From Tepidamorphaceae bacterium (GTDB lineage Bacteria; Pseudomonadota; Alphaproteobacteria; Rhizobiales; JAKSCL01), in the NCBI GenBank assembly GCA_028289445.1, contig JANQPO010000004.1, forward strand, positions 310,001 to 374,000: a DNA stretch of 64,000 bases, written 5' to 3'. The translations under genes and the position numbers were made by a program. Positions 44,203 to 53,295 of the stretch are shown piece after piece. The notes beneath the pieces were generated by a model. It worked only from the letters and a program-made list of their open reading frames with translations, made no database searches and had not been told where the DNA came from. Within the stretch, counting starts at the first letter, position 1; each line of letters starts with the position of its first letter.

Positions 44203-45009
44203 ATGAAACTCGTCGTCGTCGGCGCCGCCGGCCGCATGGGCCGAGCGCTGATTGCGGCCATCGCCGGCAATGACCGCACGACGCTACACGCCGCCATCGA
44301 GCGGGAGGGCGCCAGCGAACTTGGACAGGACGCCGGCACGCTTGCCGGCATCGGCGCCCTTGGCGTTTCCGTCAGCGACGATCCGCTTACCGCTTTCGTC
44401 GGCGCCGAAGGCGTGCTCGACTTCACCATCCCGCAAGCGACGGTTGCCTTCGCCGAGATCACGGCCCAGGCCCGCATCGTCCATGTCATCGGAACGACGG
44501 GGTTCGCCGGGGATGACCTAAGTGCACTCAAGGCGGCCGCCCGCCACGCGACGATCATCCGCTCCGGCAATATGAGCCTGGGCGTCAATCTGCTCGCCAA
44601 TTTGACGGCACGCGTCGCGCGGGCGCTGGACGAAGATTTCGATATCGAGGTCTTGGAAATGCATCACCGGCATAAGGTCGACGCACCCTCAGGCACGGCA
44701 TTGCTTTTGGGCGAGGCGGCCGCCTCGGGCCGCAACATCGCCTTGTCTGAGAGGTCTGTCAGGGTGCGCGACGGCCAAACCGGCCCACGCGGGCGGGGTG
44801 ATATAGGCTTTGCAACCCTGCGCGGCGGGTCGGTCGTCGGTGAGCATTCCGTCATCTTCGCCGCTGACGGCGAACGCATCGAACTGACCCACAAAGCCAC
44901 CGATCGCGGCCTCTTTGCCCGTGGTGCGCTGGCGGCGGCGCTGTGGGGGAGGGGCAAGAAACCCGGACAATACTCCATGGCCGACGTCCTCGGCCTCACG
45001 GACGAATAG
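44203..45009 (+). CDS. dapB: 4-hydroxy-tetrahydrodipicolinate reductase
   Basis: A 268-aa NAD(P)H-dependent reductase of lysine and diaminopimelate synthesis. The Rossmann motif [12 protein letters not shown] is at the N-terminus, [11 protein letters not shown] in the middle, and the substrate motif [18 protein letters not shown] contains the catalytic His and Lys. The family start [13 protein letters not shown] is used; an ATG at 44182 would add seven residues. The start lies only 33 bases after copy A of the MITE-like element, so the native promoter is displaced or supplied by the element. Confidence 0.95.
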   Translation: MKLVVVGAAGRMGRALIAAIAGNDRTTLHAAIEREGASELGQDAGTLAGIGALGVSVSDDPLTAFVGAEGVLDFTIPQATVAFAEITAQARIVHVIGTTGFAGDDLSALKAAARHATIIRSGNMSLGVNLLANLTARVARALDEDFDIEVLEMHHRHKVDAPSGTALLLGEAAASGRNIALSERSVRVRDGQTGPRGRGDIGFATLRGGSVVGEHSVIFAADGERIELTHKATDRGLFARGALAAALWGRGKKPGQYSMADVLGLTDE

Positions 45010-45021
45010 GAGACGCCAGTC

Positions 45022-45642
45022 ATGGACCGACTTCTCGTGCTCGTGCGCCACGGCCAGAGCGAATGGAACCTGAAAAACCTGTTCACCGGCTGGACCGATG
45101 TCGGCTTGACCGAACAGGGGATTGCCGAGGCGCGTCAGGCCGGACGTTCGCTAAAGGACTTGCAGCTAGAGTTCGACGTTGCTTACACATCCGTGCTCAT
45201 CCGCGCTCAGAAGACACTCGATCTGATGCTGGAGGAGATGGGCGTCGCCGATCTGCCGATCGAGCGCGACCAGGCGCTGAATGAGCGCGACTATGGCGAT
45301 CTCACCGGCCTCAACAAGGACGACGCCCGCGTTAAATGGGGGGAGGAGCAGGTGCACATCTGGCGCCGCTCGTTCGATGTCGCGCCGCCGGGCGGCGAGA
45401 GCTTGAAAATGACGGCCGAGCGGGTGCTACCCTATTTCACGGCCCATATCCTGCCGCGCGTCATCGCCGGTGAGCGGGTGCTGGTCTCCGCCCATGGCAA
45501 TTCGTTGCGGGCCCTCATCATGCACTTGGAGGGTTTGTCCGGCGAGGAGATCGTCAAGCGCGAGTTGGCGACCGGTGTCCCGATCATCTATCGGCTGAAC
45601 GAGGACGGCTCCGTCGCTGAAAAGCAGGACCTAACGGCTTAA
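45022..45642 (+). CDS. gpmA: 2,3-bisphosphoglycerate-dependent phosphoglycerate mutase
   Basis: A 206-aa glycolytic mutase. The phospho-His motif [12 protein letters not shown] is at residues 5-16, the acid-base Glu in [18 protein letters not shown], and the second His in [16 protein letters not shown]. The length is that of the short alphaproteobacterial form (E. coli 250 aa, the missing part being a loop). It follows dapB after 12 bases. Its stop codon shares TTAA with the convergent transporter gene. Confidence 0.95.
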   Translation: MDRLLVLVRHGQSEWNLKNLFTGWTDVGLTEQGIAEARQAGRSLKDLQLEFDVAYTSVLIRAQKTLDLMLEEMGVADLPIERDQALNERDYGDLTGLNKDDARVKWGEEQVHIWRRSFDVAPPGGESLKMTAERVLPYFTAHILPRVIAGERVLVSAHGNSLRALIMHLEGLSGEEIVKRELATGVPIIYRLNEDGSVAEKQDLTA

Positions 45643-47816
45643 GTGCCCCGGGTCTCATTCGCTGTCGAGCGGTCGAAGCTTGCCAGAAGCGGCGGCAGGA
45701 AGAATAAGACGCCGACCCACGCTGCGAACAAGATCATCAGCGTCAACACGCCGAGCTGGTGATTGACCAAGAAGCCGGAAAAACAGAGCGCCAGGAAACC
45801 GCTGGCGATTGAAAGCGTCGTCGCGGTGACAGCGATGCCGACTGTCCTGAAGCTCTCGGCGATCGCATCCTCGACGCTGAGGCCCTCAACCCGACGAAAC
45901 CGATTGTATTTGGCGAGCACGTGGACCGTGTCGTCAACGATGATGCCAAAAGTCAGCGCCATGACGACCGTCGCAACGAACGTCATTTCGCCGAAGGCCA
46001 GGCCCCAAAACCCGTAGGCGAAGAGCAGCGGCGCGAGATTTGGGATCAGGCTGAGCACACCGCGACGGGCATTGCCGAGTGCAACGAAGAGAATACCGGA
46101 GACGAGGAGAAGCGCGGCGAGGGTTCCGATCATCATCGGCCGAAGGTTTCGCTCGGAGAGATAGGCCGCCAGAAGCGTCGTGCCGGCTGCGCCCGTCGAA
46201 AGGCTTGGTACATTCTCGGCAAGCCAGCCGTCTGCCTCGGCCGCAAAGTCCCTAATTTGGCTAGAGCTGACCTTGGCCAGCACCACGGAAAGTGCAATCG
46301 CCTCGGCCTCCGTCCCCACGTTTGAGGCAGGCCTGTTGACCCGGTCGACAAGAGGATGCGCCTGCAGCCAGTCCACGAAGGCATCCAATTGCGCTTGGAT
46401 GGGCGGTCCGCCGCCCTCAAGGACGCTCGCGTCCGCGATCGGGAACTGCAACACGCTCAGTCCGGTCAGGCGCTCCTCCATGAAGTCGGTGTCGCGCCGG
46501 AACTCGAACCGTTCAGAGAAATAGTGCGAGAACCGGTCGTCGAAGCGCAGCTTCGTGGTTCCCCACGCAGCACCGGCGGATAGGGCGACCAGCACGACAA
46601 TCAGCACCGCCCGTTGCCGCACGACAACATGGCCGAGCGATGCCATGCCGGCCTCCATGCCCGTCCGTCGCGAGGCTGATCCCATGGGGATGACCGACAC
46701 CAGGGCCGGCAAGAGCGTGAATGCCAGGATGGCAGTGGTCCCAAGACCGAGCGCGATCAAGTTTCCGAGCTGCCGAAACGGTGGAGAATCGGAAAAGTTC
46801 AGGCACAAGAACGAGATGATGGTGGTGAGTGTCGCCAGGCCGATCGGGAAGGCATTGATCCGAACCGCCAGGACTAACGCCTGGATGGCGTCTCCCGTCG
46901 CGCGAACATTCTGCTGCCAGGCCATTAGCAGATGGATGCAGGTTGCGACAGCCAGGCCGAGCAGGATCATCGGCGTGGCGCTCGTGACACCGTTGAGACT
47001 GAGCCCCAGCCAGCCGGCCGCGCCCATGGTGATGGTCGTCGCGGCTCCCAGCACGATCAAGAGAACGATCGTCGCGCGGATCGACTGTAGGCAGAAAAGG
47101 AGAAGCGCCATCAAGAGGAGGCCCTGAAACGGCGCCAGCCAGATGATGTCCTCCACGATCGCCTGCATGAAGGCCGCGTCCATCGCGGCCTCGCCGGACA
47201 GCCGATAGTCGATCTCCGGATTATCTGATTTGAGCGCGCTCTTGAGCTGCTGGATATCGTCGATGACGGAGACGACGCTGTGCTTCGTTGGATCGATAAG
47301 CCCAATGACCGCGCTGACGCCTCCGTCGGCGGACATCAGCGATCTCAAAGCGTCCTGGTCGCGCCGCCAGTAGATTTCGATCAGTTGCGCCTTCGCTTCG
47401 ATCGGAATCGTGCGGTCGGTGTTTGAGCCGGTCGAATCGGAAAACACCGGCAGGTTGGTGACCGAGTGGACGCTCTCCACGCCTGACATATCTTGGAGGC
47501 GATCGGTGGCCGTCGCGACAGCCGAGAGAAATTCTGGCGCAAGCACATCGCCGTCCGCCGGAGCCAGCATCAAGACAGCGCTGACCGCGCGTCCGTGCGC
47601 GTCCTCGAAAGCTTCGAGCTTCACCCGCTCCGGATTGTCCTTTGCGAAGTAGGCGCGCGGATCGGGATCGAATCGCAGACTGATGGCGCCCGCGCCGACC
47701 GCGATTGTGACCGCCGCGACGATGACGAAAATCAGCCATCGAAAGCGAACCATGGCGGCGACCAGAACGCCAGCGCCCCCCTGCGCCGCATCGACAGTTT
47801 TGGTGCTATGTTCCAA
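45639..47816 (-). CDS. RND/MMPL superfamily transporter
   Basis: A 725-aa inner-membrane protein of the RND superfamily (MMPL/patched-type), with an N-terminal helix ([21 protein letters not shown]), a large periplasmic loop, a block of helices ([59 protein letters not shown]), a second loop, and a second block ending near [21 protein letters not shown]. The [17 protein letters not shown] segment has the conserved charged residues of proton-coupled members. The length fits a single-chain MMPL protein. Substrate unknown; the divergent neighbour is a FadL-type porin, so a lipidic compound is a possibility. Confidence 0.85.
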   Translation of the reverse strand: MEHSTKTVDAAQGGAGVLVAAMVRFRWLIFVIVAAVTIAVGAGAISLRFDPDPRAYFAKDNPERVKLEAFEDAHGRAVSAVLMLAPADGDVLAPEFLSAVATATDRLQDMSGVESVHSVTNLPVFSDSTGSNTDRTIPIEAKAQLIEIYWRRDQDALRSLMSADGGVSAVIGLIDPTKHSVVSVIDDIQQLKSALKSDNPEIDYRLSGEAAMDAAFMQAIVEDIIWLAPFQGLLLMALLLFCLQSIRATIVLLIVLGAATTITMGAAGWLGLSLNGVTSATPMILLGLAVATCIHLLMAWQQNVRATGDAIQALVLAVRINAFPIGLATLTTIISFLCLNFSDSPPFRQLGNLIALGLGTTAILAFTLLPALVSVIPMGSASRRTGMEAGMASLGHVVVRQRAVLIVVLVALSAGAAWGTTKLRFDDRFSHYFSERFEFRRDTDFMEERLTGLSVLQFPIADASVLEGGGPPIQAQLDAFVDWLQAHPLVDRVNRPASNVGTEAEAIALSVVLAKVSSSQIRDFAAEADGWLAENVPSLSTGAAGTTLLAAYLSERNLRPMMIGTLAALLLVSGILFVALGNARRGVLSLIPNLAPLLFAYGFWGLAFGEMTFVATVVMALTFGIIVDDTVHVLAKYNRFRRVEGLSVEDAIAESFRTVGIAVTATTLSIASGFLALCFSGFLVNHQLGVLTLMILFAAWVGVLFFLPPLLASFDRSTANETRGT

Positions 47817-47962
47817 TTATGCCCGCCAAATGAAGACGTTGCAGAAACCGCGCTTGCCTTTTGCCATGCGATCTTTCACGATGTTGGCGGGCTGACGTGA
47901 GGGAAGGTCGAAGGACCTGTCAGTCCGAAATACTCGATGTAGAATCACCAAAGGGGGGTGAG

Positions 47963-49225
47963 GTGTCAAACATCGTAGGGCGAAGCATCCTTGCATGTGG
48001 CCTGTCGGGCCTCGTTTTCGTTGGCTTGACCAGCACCGTCGAGAGCGCCGGCTTTTATGTACGCGAGCAATCGGTCTCCGCCATGTCGACCGGGTTTGCC
48101 GGGTCGGCGTCGCGAGGCACCGATTCAAGTCATCTGTTTTTCAACCCGGCGACGATCATCGAAAATGAGAATCTCGATATCACCGGCGACTTTCGCCTGT
48201 TTCATCCGCATGTCGAGATAGACCGGACCACAGCGACCTCGGCGCTCGGTCTGCCGGTGATGGGTACGACCAGCACCGGTAACATGGCCAATCTGGCGAT
48301 CGCGCCGTCGTTCTTCGCCAGCTATGCGGTGACGGACCGCTTCAGTGTCGGCATCGGCGGCACCGGGCCGTTCGCCGTGGTGATCGATTCCAACCCGATG
48401 TGGGCCGGACGTTTCCATCTCTTGGAAACGGATATGCGCACCTACAACGTCAATCCGGTCATCGCCTTCAAGGTCGCCGAATGGCTGACGGTCGGGGCCG
48501 GTTTGCAGGCCCAATATTTCGATGCGGAGCTTCGCAACGCCCAGATTTTTCCCGTGCCGCCGGCGTTTGTGGAAACCGTCGGCTTTCTGGAGGGCGACTC
48601 CTGGGACTTTGGTTTCACGGCCGGGGCGTTGCTGAAACCGCTTGAAAGCACGACCATCGGCATCGGTTATCGGTCGCGCATCAAACATGAGCTTGATGGC
48701 TCGGCCGGCGTCATTCCGACGGTCGCGCCGATCGAGAGCACGACGTTCGATGTAACGACACCGGACGTCCTGACCGCCAGCATCTCTCATCGCTTCAACG
48801 ACTACGTCACCGTTCACGGCACGTTCGAGTGGGTCAACTGGAGCCTTTTCAAGGATATCACGGTGGAGTTCGCGTCCGGGAGGCCGAACGAGGTGCGCCC
48901 CCAGGACTGGGAAGACACCTATTCCGGTTTCGTCGGTGCCAGCGTGATGGTGCTTCCCAACACGACGATCAGCGCGGGCGCCGGTTACACGACCGCCGTC
49001 TCCGACGGCACGACGACCAGCATCTCGCCGGACGGCGACCGGACGACCGTGGCGATCGGCATCACGCAGAAGATTTCCGAGCTGGCGACCGTCAAGGTCA
49101 GCTACGCTCACGTGTTCTTCTCAGACACCAATATGAACATTGTCTCGCCGACCGCGGGCACGATGCGCGGACAGTCGAACATCGATCTCGATATCTTAGG
49201 CGCCAGCCTGACGTTGACCTGGTGA
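47963..49225 (+). CDS. FadL/OmpP1-type outer-membrane transporter
   Basis: A 420-aa outer-membrane protein: signal peptide, then the FadL-family N-terminal hatch phrase SAGFYVREQSVSAMSTGFAGSAS and FNPATII, then alternating beta-strands to the C-terminal VKVSYAHVFF...DILGASLTLTW, ending in an aromatic residue as beta-barrels do. FadL proteins admit long-chain fatty acids and other hydrophobic molecules. The GTG at 47963 is chosen because a strong AAGGGGGGTGAG precedes it and the signal peptide starts soon after. It is divergent from the RND/MMPL gene. Confidence 0.88.
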   Translation: MSNIVGRSILACGLSGLVFVGLTSTVESAGFYVREQSVSAMSTGFAGSASRGTDSSHLFFNPATIIENENLDITGDFRLFHPHVEIDRTTATSALGLPVMGTTSTGNMANLAIAPSFFASYAVTDRFSVGIGGTGPFAVVIDSNPMWAGRFHLLETDMRTYNVNPVIAFKVAEWLTVGAGLQAQYFDAELRNAQIFPVPPAFVETVGFLEGDSWDFGFTAGALLKPLESTTIGIGYRSRIKHELDGSAGVIPTVAPIESTTFDVTTPDVLTASISHRFNDYVTVHGTFEWVNWSLFKDITVEFASGRPNEVRPQDWEDTYSGFVGASVMVLPNTTISAGAGYTTAVSDGTTTSISPDGDRTTVAIGITQKISELATVKVSYAHVFFSDTNMNIVSPTAGTMRGQSNIDLDILGASLTLTW

Positions 49226-49241
49226 GCCACCTGTGAACGAA

Positions 49242-49269
49242 AAACCCGCCGGCGTTTGCCGGCGGGTTT
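49242..49269. terminator. Bidirectional intrinsic terminator between fadL-type gene and pnp
   Basis: AAACCCGCCGGC-GTTT-GCCGGCGGGTTT is a perfect 12-bp stem with T-runs on both strands, in the gap between convergent genes. Confidence 0.93.
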
Positions 49270-49291
49270 AACTTGGATCGCACCGTACCGA

Positions 49292-51424
49292 TTACTCGGC
49301 CGGTTCTTCTTCCTTGATTTCCTCGCCGGTCTCCTGGTCGACCACTTTCATCGACAGGCGGACCTTGCCGCGATCGTCAAAGCCCATCAGCTTGACGAAC
49401 ACCTCATCGCCTTCCTTGACGATATCGGTCGTCTGGTTCACCCGCTGAGGCGCGAGCTGCGAGATGTGGACCAGGCCGTCCTTCGGCCCGTAGAAGTTGA
49501 CGAAAGCGCCGAAGTCGACGGTCTTGACCACTTTGCCCTTATAGATCTCGCCGACTTCCGGATCGGTCGCCACCATCTTGATCCAGTCAAGGGCAGCCTC
49601 GATCGAGCTGGCATCGTTGGACGCAACCGTCACGGTGCCGTCGTCCTCGACATTGATCTTGGCGCCGGTCTTCTCGACGATCTCGCGGATCACCTTGCCG
49701 CCGGTGCCGATCACATCGCGGATGCGGTCGGTGGCGATCTTGATCGTTTCGATGCGCGGCGCGAACTCGCCGACATCCTCACGTGCTGTGTCGAGCGCCT
49801 TCGCCATCTCGCCGAGAATGTGCATGCGGCCGCCCTTCGCCTGGTCGAGCGCCACCTGCATGATTTCCTCGGTGATACCGGCGATCTTGATGTCCATCTG
49901 GAGCGAAGTCACGCCATTCGCGGTGCCTGCCACCTTGAAGTCCATGTCGCCCAGATGGTCCTCGTCGCCGAGAATGTCGGACAGAACGGCGAACTTTTCG
50001 CCTTCCAGGATCAAGCCCATGGCGATGCCGGCAATCGGCGCCTTGAGCGGCACGCCGGCGTCCATCAAGGACAAAGACGTACCGCAGACGGTCGCCATCG
50101 ACGAGGAACCGTTCGATTCGGTGATCTCAGACACCACCCGGATCGTGTAAGGGAACTCCTCCTTGGTCGGCAGCATCGGCCGAACCGCCCGCCAGGCGAG
50201 CTTGCCGTGACCGATCTCGCGCCGTCCGGCGCCGCCCATGCGCCCGGTCTCGCCGACCGAATAGGGCGGGAAGTTGTAGTGAAGCAGGAAGTGCTCCTTG
50301 TAGGTCCCGTCCAGCGAGTCCACGAACTGCTCGTCCTCGCCGGTTCCAAGCGTGGCAACCACGATCGCCTGGGTCTCGCCGCGCGTGAAGAGCGCCGAAC
50401 CATGGGTGCGCGGAAACACGCCGGCTTCGGCGACGATCGGACGGACATCGGCCAGGCCACGGCCATCGATACGAACCTTGTCATCGAGGATCGACCAGCG
50501 GACGATCGACGCTTCAAGGTCCTTCAGGACACCGCCAACCTGAGTCGAGGTCGGTCCACCCTCGATCTGTTCGCCGTCAGGGAAATAGTGCGCTTTGACC
50601 TTCTCCTTGGCGGCGTCCACAGCGTCGCGACGCTCGGTCTTCTCGCTGATCTTGTAAGCCGCGCGCAGATCGGCTTCGGCGATCTCGCGGGCCTTGGCCT
50701 CGATCTCGGAGGTATCGGCCGGCGCGAAGTCGCGCGGTTCGCTGGCCGCTTTCTCGGCCAGGCGAATGATCGCCTCAATCACCGGCTGGAAGCCCTGATG
50801 GCCGAACATGACGGCCTTCAGCATGGTCTCTTCCGACAGTTCCTGGGCTTCCGACTCGACCATCAAGACGGCATCGGATGTGCCGGCGACGACCAGGTCG
50901 AGGTTGGATTCCGGCAGCTCGTCGGTCTGCGGGTTGAGCACGAACTCACCGTTGATATAGCCGACGCGCGCGCCGCCGATCGGGCCCATGAAGGGCACGC
51001 CCGACAGGGTCAACGCAGCCGAGGCCGCCACCATGCCGACGACGTCCGGATCGTTTTCCAGATCGTGCTGCAGCACGGTGATGATGACCTGGGTATCGTT
51101 CTTGTAGCCCTTGACGAAAAGCGGGCGGATCGGCCGGTCGATGAGACGCGAGGTGAGCGTTTCCTTTTCCGTCGGCCGGCCTTCGCGCTTGAAGTAGCCG
51201 CCCGGAATACGGCCGGCGGCGAAGTATTTTTCCTGATAGTTGACCGTCAGCGGGAAGAAATCGAGCCCCGGCTTCGGCTGCTTTTCCGACACGACGGTGG
51301 CGAGCACCACGGTGTCGCCATAGGTGGCCAGAACCGCGCCATCGGCCTGGCGGGCGATGCGCCCGGTCTCAAGCGTCAGCGTGCGGCCGCCCCAGTCGAG
51401 CGTTTCGGTTTGAGTGTTGAACAT
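49292..51424 (-). CDS. pnp: Polyribonucleotide nucleotidyltransferase
   Basis: A 710-aa phosphorolytic exoribonuclease. It has two RNase PH domains ([47 protein letters not shown]), the linker helical domain, the KH domain ([25 protein letters not shown]) and the S1 domain ([31 protein letters not shown]), with an acidic tail (EIKEEEPAE). The start at 51424 ([14 protein letters not shown]) has AAGGA nine bases upstream; the longer ORF start is not family-like. The leader carries a strong stem-loop after rpsO that resembles the autoregulatory processing site of E. coli. Confidence 0.97.
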   Translation of the reverse strand: MFNTQTETLDWGGRTLTLETGRIARQADGAVLATYGDTVVLATVVSEKQPKPGLDFFPLTVNYQEKYFAAGRIPGGYFKREGRPTEKETLTSRLIDRPIRPLFVKGYKNDTQVIITVLQHDLENDPDVVGMVAASAALTLSGVPFMGPIGGARVGYINGEFVLNPQTDELPESNLDLVVAGTSDAVLMVESEAQELSEETMLKAVMFGHQGFQPVIEAIIRLAEKAASEPRDFAPADTSEIEAKAREIAEADLRAAYKISEKTERRDAVDAAKEKVKAHYFPDGEQIEGGPTSTQVGGVLKDLEASIVRWSILDDKVRIDGRGLADVRPIVAEAGVFPRTHGSALFTRGETQAIVVATLGTGEDEQFVDSLDGTYKEHFLLHYNFPPYSVGETGRMGGAGRREIGHGKLAWRAVRPMLPTKEEFPYTIRVVSEITESNGSSSMATVCGTSLSLMDAGVPLKAPIAGIAMGLILEGEKFAVLSDILGDEDHLGDMDFKVAGTANGVTSLQMDIKIAGITEEIMQVALDQAKGGRMHILGEMAKALDTAREDVGEFAPRIETIKIATDRIRDVIGTGGKVIREIVEKTGAKINVEDDGTVTVASNDASSIEAALDWIKMVATDPEVGEIYKGKVVKTVDFGAFVNFYGPKDGLVHISQLAPQRVNQTTDIVKEGDEVFVKLMGFDDRGKVRLSMKVVDQETGEEIKEEEPAE

Positions 51425-51490
51425 GGAATGTTGTCCTTTCGCGTGTTCGGACGAGCCTGAACGCGCCATGGACAAGATAGCCGGGCGCTT

Positions 51491-51523
51491 CTTCGCAACG
51501 CCCTATCGGGCGTCTTTGCGAAG
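51491..51523 (-). other. rpsO-pnp intergenic stem-loop (probable terminator or RNase III processing site)
   Basis: Reading on the minus strand, CTTCGCAA-AGA-CGCCC-GATA-GGGCG-TTGCGAAG forms a double-tier hairpin: an 8-bp outer stem, a 3-base bulge, a 5-bp inner stem and a four-base loop. It lies 67 bases before the pnp start. In E. coli an RNase III-cut hairpin at this place lets PNPase control its own messenger. Confidence 0.7.
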
Positions 51524-51611
51524 CAACCGGCAATCCTGCCATGGCACCATTTGGAATCGTCCTGCGTGCGTCAGCGCGCGGGGCCCATCCCCACGCGCAA
51601 GGTGGGATGGC

Positions 51612-51881
51612 CTAGCGGCGGATCCCGAGCCGCTTGATCAGCGACTGATAGCGTTCGGCGTCCTTCACCTTGACATAGTCAAGCAGGCGTCGACGCTGGC
51701 TCACGAGCTTCAAAAGCCCGCGGCGCGAGTGATTGTCCTTCTTGTGACCCTTGAAGTGCTCCGTCAGGTTGACGATGCGTTCTGTCAGGATAGCAACCTG
51801 GACTTCCGGCGAACCTGTGTCGCCGTCTTTGGTGCCGAACTCTTTGATCAGCTCGGCCTTGCGTTCGATCGTGATCGACAT
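51612..51881 (-). CDS. rpsO: 30S ribosomal protein S15
   Basis: An 89-aa helical primary rRNA-binding protein, exactly the family length. Segments [29 protein letters not shown] and [20 protein letters not shown] are the conserved 16S-binding helices. It lies between truB and pnp, as in most proteobacteria. Confidence 0.98.
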   Translation of the reverse strand: MSITIERKAELIKEFGTKDGDTGSPEVQVAILTERIVNLTEHFKGHKKDNHSRRGLLKLVSQRRRLLDYVKVKDAERYQSLIKRLGIRR

Positions 51882-51909
51882 CGGGTATCCTCTTCACCGG
51901 ACGGCTTCT

Positions 51910-52833
51910 CTAGCCGCCGAAATTGAAAACACGGGTGGGCTTGAACGATCCCTGTTCGACCTGGCCGAGCGCCACAGGGCGTCCACGCGCTGTGGCATAG
52001 GCCGGGCCGGAGACGATGGGAGCGTCAGAACCCTTGATCAGGACCGGCTGACCATGTCTGAGCCGGGCCGCATCTTCGCCACCGAAGGCCAGGGCCGGGA
52101 TGTCGTCCAGCGCGGTCTCGATGGGCAGAAGAAATTGCGCCGGATCGACCGGCGCGGTGGCCTTATGCCCGAGTTCTTCGAATTTTTCCAGCGAAATCGC
52201 ATCGCTTTCGTCGAACGGTCCAACGGCGGTTCTGCGAAGCGCCACCACATGGCCACATGTGCCCAGTCGGCGTGCCATGTCGCGCGCCAGCGCCCGCACA
52301 TAAGTGCCCTTGCCGCAGGCGGTCTCGAACTCCCCATGATCGGCATCGGGGCTGGCCACAAACGACAGATCCTCGATCTCGACCGGGCGTGGTTCCAGGT
52401 CGACCGCGACGCCGGCGCGGGCAAGGTCGTAGGCCCGCTCGCCATCGACCTTGATCGCCGAATAGGCGGGCGGCGTCTGCTTGATCGTGCCGGTGAACTC
52501 GGAAAGAACTGCCTCAATGTCAGCTTCGTTCGGCCGGACATCGCTGGTTTCGACGGACGCGCCATCGGCGTCGTCGGTGTCGGTCTCAACGCCCCAACGG
52601 ACCGTGAAGCGATAGACCTTCTGGCCATCCATCGCGAACGGCACCGTTTTCGTCGCCTCGCCGAAAGCAAGCGGCAGAATGCCGGATGCGAGCGGGTCGA
52701 GCGTGCCGGCGTGTCCGGCCTTTTTGGGTCGGATCAAGCGCTTGACGATGCCAAGCGCCTTGGTGGAGGTCATGCCGACGGGCTTGTCGAGGACGATCCA
52801 GCCATGAATGGCACGCTTTTGCGATGCGGACAT
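51910..52833 (-). CDS. truB: tRNA pseudouridine(55) synthase
   Basis: A 307-aa pseudouridine synthase forming psi55 in tRNA. The N-terminus GWIVLDKPVGMTSTKALGIVKRL and the catalytic Asp motif GHAGTLDPLASGILPLAFGEATK are intact, as is TPPAYSAIKVDGERAYDLAR. It lies between rbfA (nine bases upstream) and rpsO. Confidence 0.97.
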   Translation of the reverse strand: MSASQKRAIHGWIVLDKPVGMTSTKALGIVKRLIRPKKAGHAGTLDPLASGILPLAFGEATKTVPFAMDGQKVYRFTVRWGVETDTDDADGASVETSDVRPNEADIEAVLSEFTGTIKQTPPAYSAIKVDGERAYDLARAGVAVDLEPRPVEIEDLSFVASPDADHGEFETACGKGTYVRALARDMARRLGTCGHVVALRRTAVGPFDESDAISLEKFEELGHKATAPVDPAQFLLPIETALDDIPALAFGGEDAARLRHGQPVLIKGSDAPIVSGPAYATARGRPVALGQVEQGSFKPTRVFNFGG

Positions 52834-52842
52834 GTGGAAGTT

Positions 52843-53235
52843 TTACGACGGCCGGCGATGATCTTGGCTGGCAAGCAGGGCGTCGATGCGGCCGGCCTCC
52901 TCAAAGCTCGTGTCGAGCCGAAAACGCAATTCCGGTAGGAATTTCAGCGTGATACCATGTGCGATTTCACGCCTGAGCGTCGGAGCCTCGCGCGCCAGTG
53001 CCTTAACGACCCGATCTTGACCCTCGCCGCCAAGCGGCATGACGAAGACAGTGGCGATCTTCAGATCCGGACTCATGCGCACCTCCGGCACGGTGATCAC
53101 CAGGCCGGAGAGATCGGGATCGCGCATGTCGCCGCGCGCCAGGATATCGGACAGCGCATGACGAATAACCTCGCCGACGCGAAGCTGGCGCTGTGACGGG
53201 GCACCGCCGCGCTCCGTTTGAAACCGTTTTCCCAT
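52843..53235 (-). CDS. rbfA: 30S ribosome-binding factor RbfA
   Basis: A 130-aa KH-type ribosome maturation factor acting on the 16S 5' end. The helices QRQLRVGEVIRHALSDILA and the C-terminal LKFLPELRFRLDTSFEEAGRIDALL are the family marks. It sits between infB and truB in the nusA operon. Confidence 0.96.
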   Translation of the reverse strand: MGKRFQTERGGAPSQRQLRVGEVIRHALSDILARGDMRDPDLSGLVITVPEVRMSPDLKIATVFVMPLGGEGQDRVVKALAREAPTLRREIAHGITLKFLPELRFRLDTSFEEAGRIDALLASQDHRRPS

Positions 53236-53295
53236 CGCGGAATCCCTTCACCGCGCCCTTGCGACTGCAAGACGCTGCACTCGGCTCGACCGACG

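Noticed and set aside
49256-51460. 734-aa plus-strand ORF
   Set aside because: Antisense to pnp. No domain, and the sense strand is a certain gene.
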